In this document: positions 6,191-8,892 of the stretch, piece after piece
Layout: the number at the start of each line of letters is the position of its first letter
Position numbering within the stretch: the first letter of the stretch is position 1
NCBI GenBank assembly: GCA_031404355.1
Contig: JANNHK010000034.1
Coordinates: forward strand, 1-8,892
Length of the DNA stretch: 8,892 nt
Reading direction: 5' to 3'
DNA from: JANNHK01 sp031404355
Lineage (GTDB): Bacteria; Actinomycetota; Acidimicrobiia; IMCC26256; PALSA-610
Notes under the pieces: model-generated
Told to the model about the DNA's origin: nothing
The model's input: only the letters and a program-made list of their open reading frames with translations
The model's database searches: none
Position numbers and translations under genes: made by a program

Positions 6191-6718
6191 GTGCGCGACG
6201 CGCGTTGGCAGGCGACGTACGACCACGTTGCGGCGCAGGAACCGGCCGGCGACATCGAGCGCGCCGCGCAGAAACTGATTCTCGCCGAGATGGCTCGTCT
6301 CGATCGCCCGCTCGACGAAGACGGCGACGAAGTGCACATGACCGGGTCGGGCATGGCCGTCGGCCCGCGCGGGGTGGTCTTGCTGCTGCACCGGCGCGTG
6401 CACATCTGGCTTCAGCCGGGTGGCCACATCGACCCCGGTGAGATGCCGTGGGACGCGGCGCTGCGGGAGACCGTCGAGGAGACGGGGTTAGCGGTGCGGC
6501 ACGCGGGTGGCTCGCCACGGCTGGTGAACGTCGACGTGCACGCGGGGCCGAAGGGGCACACGCACCTCGACTTGCGCTACCTGTTTCACGCGCCCGACGA
6601 GGATCCGAACCCGCCGCCGGGGGAGAGCCAGCAGGTGCGCTGGTTTGAGTGGGACGAAGCACTGCAACTCGACAACGCATCGCTCCACCGCGCCCTCGTG
6701 GCCGCCCGCGACGCATGA
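6191..6718 (+). CDS. Nudix hydrolase, second copy
   Basis: This 175-residue Nudix protein differs from the one on the left. The Nudix box is complete at residues 78-100: G78, E84, R92-E93, E96-E97, G99, preceded by WLQPGGHIDPGE. The usually hydrophobic residue after RE is T94. An N-terminal helical segment (about 1-45) and the TGSGMAVGPRGVVLLLHRR strand match a group of actinobacterial Nudix proteins of about 170-180 residues. The start is the GTG at 6191, 2 nt after the thiolase stop. AGGA directly abuts it with no spacing, so initiation may depend on ribosomes finishing the thiolase. The next in-frame ATG (6290) would remove the N-terminal helices. The stop overlaps the GNAT start (ATGA, 6715-6718). 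It is cytosolic and its substrate is unknown; cleanup of CoA or nucleotide by-products of the operon is only a guess. Confidence 0.9.
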   Translation: MRDARWQATYDHVAAQEPAGDIERAAQKLILAEMARLDRPLDEDGDEVHMTGSGMAVGPRGVVLLLHRRVHIWLQPGGHIDPGEMPWDAALRETVEETGLAVRHAGGSPRLVNVDVHAGPKGHTHLDLRYLFHAPDEDPNPPPGESQQVRWFEWDEALQLDNASLHRALVAARDA

Positions 6719-7257
6719 CGGCGAAACTGCCCGACGAGCTTGCCGCGGGGCCGATCGCGCTCCGGCGCTGGCGGGCCGAGCACATCGATCCGTTGATGGA
6801 GCTCGTCGACGGCTCGTTCCCGGAGCTGCAGGCATGGATGACGTGGGCGCAGGAGATGCCGACACGCGACGCCGAGATGGAGATGCTGCGGACGGCGTAC
6901 GCCTCCTTCGAACTCGGGAGCGAGTTCGGCTACGGAATATTCGAGCCCGACGGGACGATGGTCGGCACCTGCGGGTTGCACCGTGGCGAACCCGCCGTAT
7001 GCAGCATCGGCTATTTCGTCCGCACCGACCGGACCGGGCGCGGGTACGCGACGGAGGCGGCCCGGGCCCTCACCGCCGCCGGCTTCGAGCACCTCTCCGA
7101 TCTCGAACACATCGAGATCACGTGCGACGTTGCGAACGTTGCCAGTGCCGCGGTGCCCCGGAAGCTCGGCTACACGCTGGTAGCCGAGGTCGACCGACCC
7201 ATTGAGACGCCTGGCCACACCGGGCGTGGATTCGTGTTCGCCCGCGCGAGAGACTGA
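6715..7257 (+). CDS. GNAT acetyltransferase, RimJ/RimL-like
   Basis: This 180-residue protein has the GCN5-related N-acetyltransferase fold and would move acetyl from acetyl-CoA to an amine. The N terminus GPIALRRWRAEHIDPLMELV (residues 12-31) is typical of the RimJ/RimL-like branch. The acetyl-CoA pyrophosphate loop R/QxxGxG/A is visible as RTDRTGRGYATEAARAL (103-119), preceded by the strand SIGYFV. The late motif VPRKLGYTLVAEV matches the family's usual KLGF region. The usual Asn-rich segment reads CDVANVASAAVPRKLG, a mild variation. The start ATG overlaps the Nudix stop by 4 nt, so translation is coupled. The substrate could be a protein N terminus, a small amine or an antibiotic. An in-frame ATG at 6649 lies in the Nudix gene and is not needed for the fold. 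Confidence 0.92.
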   Translation: MTAKLPDELAAGPIALRRWRAEHIDPLMELVDGSFPELQAWMTWAQEMPTRDAEMEMLRTAYASFELGSEFGYGIFEPDGTMVGTCGLHRGEPAVCSIGYFVRTDRTGRGYATEAARALTAAGFEHLSDLEHIEITCDVANVASAAVPRKLGYTLVAEVDRPIETPGHTGRGFVFARARD

Positions 7258-7261
7258 GCCC

Positions 7262-8221
7262 ATGACGGCATTTCGGTTGTGGTCCGACGAGGTGGAAGCG
7301 CTGCGGGCCGAGGCCCGCGATGCGGTGACGAACGGGGTCGGGTTCTTCACCTTGGGCGATCGACCTGACGAATCGAACATGTCACGCGACGAACGGGTCG
7401 CGGCGCACCGGGCGCTGCTGGCGTCGTCGTATGTGAAGGTGCCCGAGGCCGACGAGCGCACGATCGCCGGTGTTCGGTGTCGCGTGTTCAAGCCCGAAGG
7501 CGCAGCGCGCGCGGCGTACCTGCACTTCCACGGCGGCGGGATGATGTCGGGCGCGCCCGAGATGATGGACTACCCGAACCGCGAGTTCGCGAAGACCCAG
7601 GGCGTGGCCGTGATCTCGGTTGACTACCGCAAGGCACCCGAGCACCCGTGGCCGGCCGGTCCCGACGACGGCCTCGCGGTCGCGAAGTGGCTGCTCGAAA
7701 ACGGTGAGAAGGAGTTCGGGACGCCGCGCATCCTCATCGGGGGCGAGTCGGCGGGCGGCTACATGGCCGCGATCACGGCGTTGCGGGTGCGCGACGAACT
7801 CGGTGCGATCGACCGCGTCGGCGGCTTGAACCTCGTGTTCGGCGTGTACGACTGGGGCCGCTCACCGAGCCAGCGCGGGCTGCGGCCGCACGACGGCATC
7901 GACATACTCACGGTTGACGGTATCGAGTTCTTTACCGACCTCTTCGTGCCCGGCATGACGTCGGAAGAGCGGCGCCGGCCTGAGATCTCGCCCGCGTACG
8001 CGGACCTGCGCGACCTGCCGCCGAGTCTCGTGAGCGTCGGGTCGTGCGACCACCTGCTCGACGACTCCCTGATGCTCGCGTCACGGGCCGCGGCGGCCGG
8101 CGTCGACGTCGACCTGTTCGTCGCGCCCGAGCTACCGCACGCATTCATGATGGTCGACTGCACGATCACCAAGATGTGGGCCGCGCGCACCAACGAATGG
8201 TTCGCCGCCCGCCTCGGGTAG
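7262..8221 (+). CDS. alpha/beta hydrolase, HSL-family esterase
   Basis: This 319-residue serine hydrolase belongs to the hormone-sensitive-lipase-like group (alpha/beta hydrolase fold 3). The oxyanion-hole motif is HFHGGGMMSG (88-97). The nucleophile elbow is GGESAGGY with S163. The acid is D263 in SCDHLLDD, and the base is H293 in LPHAF. The family motif SVDYRKAPEHPWPA (119-132) is also present. No signal peptide is seen, so it is probably cytosolic. The family usually hydrolyses short- to medium-chain acyl esters. The ATG at 7262 is 4 nt after the GNAT stop; the in-frame ATG at 7202 would add residues encoded inside the GNAT gene and is rejected. Length (about 300-320) is normal. It is the last gene of the operon, and the spacer after it contains an inverted repeat that may end transcription. 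The natural ester is unknown. Confidence 0.94.
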   Translation: MTAFRLWSDEVEALRAEARDAVTNGVGFFTLGDRPDESNMSRDERVAAHRALLASSYVKVPEADERTIAGVRCRVFKPEGAARAAYLHFHGGGMMSGAPEMMDYPNREFAKTQGVAVISVDYRKAPEHPWPAGPDDGLAVAKWLLENGEKEFGTPRILIGGESAGGYMAAITALRVRDELGAIDRVGGLNLVFGVYDWGRSPSQRGLRPHDGIDILTVDGIEFFTDLFVPGMTSEERRRPEISPAYADLRDLPPSLVSVGSCDHLLDDSLMLASRAAAAGVDVDLFVAPELPHAFMMVDCTITKMWAARTNEWFAARLG

Positions 8222-8230
8222 AGGTTCCCT

Positions 8231-8289
8231 CCGAAATTGCGCCACTAGACATCACCGACCGTTTCGGTCGCCGTACGTCGCAATTTCGG
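8231..8289. repeat. nested inverted repeat: terminator or operator
   Basis: CCGAAATTGCG (8231-8241) and CGCAATTTCGG (8279-8289) are exact 11-bp reverse complements. Between them lies a second perfect hairpin, CGACCG (8256-8261) and CGGTCG (8265-8270) around TTT. The element starts 9 nt after the esterase stop and ends in the expected -35 region of the hydrolase gene at 8321. It could end the operon (no T-run follows), bind a regulator, or both. Confidence 0.5.
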
Positions 8290-8306
8290 GTCGGGGCGGC
8301 GGCGCG

Positions 8307-8312
8307 TAGATT
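8307..8312 (+). promoter_or_regulatory. probable -10 box of the hydrolase gene, leaderless start
   Basis: TAGATT matches TANNNT and ends 8 nt before the GTG at 8321, so transcription would start at or within about 2 nt of the start codon. No Shine-Dalgarno sequence precedes the GTG. A clear -35 hexamer is absent; the right arm of the inverted repeat (8279-8289) covers that region, so a protein bound there could control this promoter. Confidence 0.45.
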
Positions 8313-8320
8313 CTCGGCTC

Positions 8321-8892
8321 GTGAGTCCGACCTTTGTGTTCATCCACGGTGGCGCGTCGACGGCGCGGTTCTGGGACCGGCTGCTGCCGTACCTCGACTA
8401 CCCGGCACTCGCGGTCGACCTGCCGGGTCGCGCGGGGAGGCCGGCCGACCCGATGACGCTCACGGTCGACGAGTGCGTCGAATCGGTCGTACGTGATGTG
8501 AACGCGATGGGCGCCACCGACGTGATCCTCGTCGCACATTCCTCGGGTGGGCTGTTCACGCCGGGGGTTGCCGCGGCGCTCGCGCCGCGCGTCCGGCACA
8601 TCGTGCTCTCGGCCGCGTCGGTCGCGCCCGAAGGCGGCACGGGGCTCGACTGCATGAAGCCGAAGCACCGCGAACGCGTCGTGGCGGGAATCGAAGCCGC
8701 GCAGCGCGACGGGTGGGTGCTCACGACACCCGGTCCGCCCGACGACCCCGAACAGATGCGCGAGTCGTACGGCATCACGCTCGACGACGACACGCTCGCG
8801 TTCATCGTCGACCCCGTGCGGGCCGTGAAGGACTCGATGCACTTCTACTTCCAACCCGTGTACTGGTCGAAGGCGAAGGACGTGCCCGTCAC
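8321..8892 (+). CDS. alpha/beta hydrolase, partial (runs off the right edge)
   Basis: The first 190 residues of an alpha/beta hydrolase are present and the reading frame stays open to the end of the window. The start is GTG at 8321 (VSPTFVFIHGGASTARFWD), which places the first beta strand and the oxyanion HGG (residues 9-11) right at the N terminus, as is common for this group. The nucleophile elbow is VAHSSGG with S74 in the A-H-S-S-G form of the small-x-Nuc-x-small motif. Strand/loop VDLPGRAGRP (32-41) follows the usual fold order. A cap-like segment (about 110-190) begins; the catalytic His must lie beyond the edge. The fold resembles small esterases and salicylate-esterase-like (AB hydrolase 1/6) proteins; the substrate is unknown. 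Its own promoter separates it from the operon to the left. Confidence 0.85.
   Translation, partial: MSPTFVFIHGGASTARFWDRLLPYLDYPALAVDLPGRAGRPADPMTLTVDECVESVVRDVNAMGATDVILVAHSSGGLFTPGVAAALAPRVRHIVLSAASVAPEGGTGLDCMKPKHRERVVAGIEAAQRDGWVLTTPGPPDDPEQMRESYGITLDDDTLAFIVDPVRAVKDSMHFYFQPVYWSKAKDVPV

Noticed and set aside
4914..6785. 623-codon open frame on the minus strand opposite the thiolase and Nudix genes
   Set aside because: It is antisense to two genes with complete active-site motifs. Its translation is Arg/Ala-rich with no recognisable motif, as expected of a shadow frame in high-GC DNA.
1..8892. CRISPR array, tRNA, rRNA, transposase or phage genes
   Set aside because: No regularly spaced repeats, cloverleaf, rRNA-like stretch or mobile-element protein was seen on either strand.

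Overview
The window is high-GC, gene-dense DNA with actinobacterial character. The signs are strong G/C third positions, short or overlapping gene junctions, a twin-arginine-type lipoprotein, and TANNNT -10 boxes 8-9 nt in front of start codons, the spacing of leaderless transcripts. The gene content (CaiB/BaiF CoA-transferase, SCP2-type thiolase, OB-fold/DUF35 protein, actinobacterial Nudix) fits an environmental actinobacterium such as an Acidimicrobiia member or a mycobacterial relative. That placement is inference; no marker gene is present.

Layout. Positions 1-79 are an AT-rich edge with a small palindrome. Positions 80 to about 905 (minus) hold the remnant of an FAD-dependent monooxygenase: the N-terminal FAD-binding segment is gone and the rest lies in three reading frames with internal deletions. 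Upstream of it on the same strand lie a Nudix hydrolase (922-1404), a Tat-type lipoprotein with an intradiol dioxygenase fold (1425-2213) and a class III CoA-transferase (2284 to about 3558). At about 3528-3574 a very compact divergent start region separates this leftward group from a rightward operon.

The rightward operon (3572-8221) has five genes: an HMG-CoA-synthase/KAS III-like protein fused to a C-terminal DUF35-type OB fold; an SCP2-type thiolase; a Nudix hydrolase; a RimJ/RimL-like GNAT acetyltransferase; and an HSL-family esterase. Gaps are 25, 2, -4 and 4 nt, so the last four are probably translationally coupled or nearly so. After a 99-nt spacer with a nested inverted repeat and a likely leaderless promoter, a second alpha/beta hydrolase starts at 8321 and runs off the right edge.

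How it fits together. The core looks like acyl-CoA metabolism: a CoA-transferase to activate an acid, and a thiolase beside an HMGCS-like/OB-fold protein to make or break a C-C bond next to the thioester. The esterase and acetyltransferase could serve substrate entry or tailoring. The most unusual point is the fused HMGCS-like protein. By eye it lacks the nucleophilic Cys and the catalytic Glu, and its DUF35 part lacks all four zinc-ribbon Cys. It may be a structural partner of the thiolase rather than an HMG-CoA synthase. The substrate cannot be read from the sequence.
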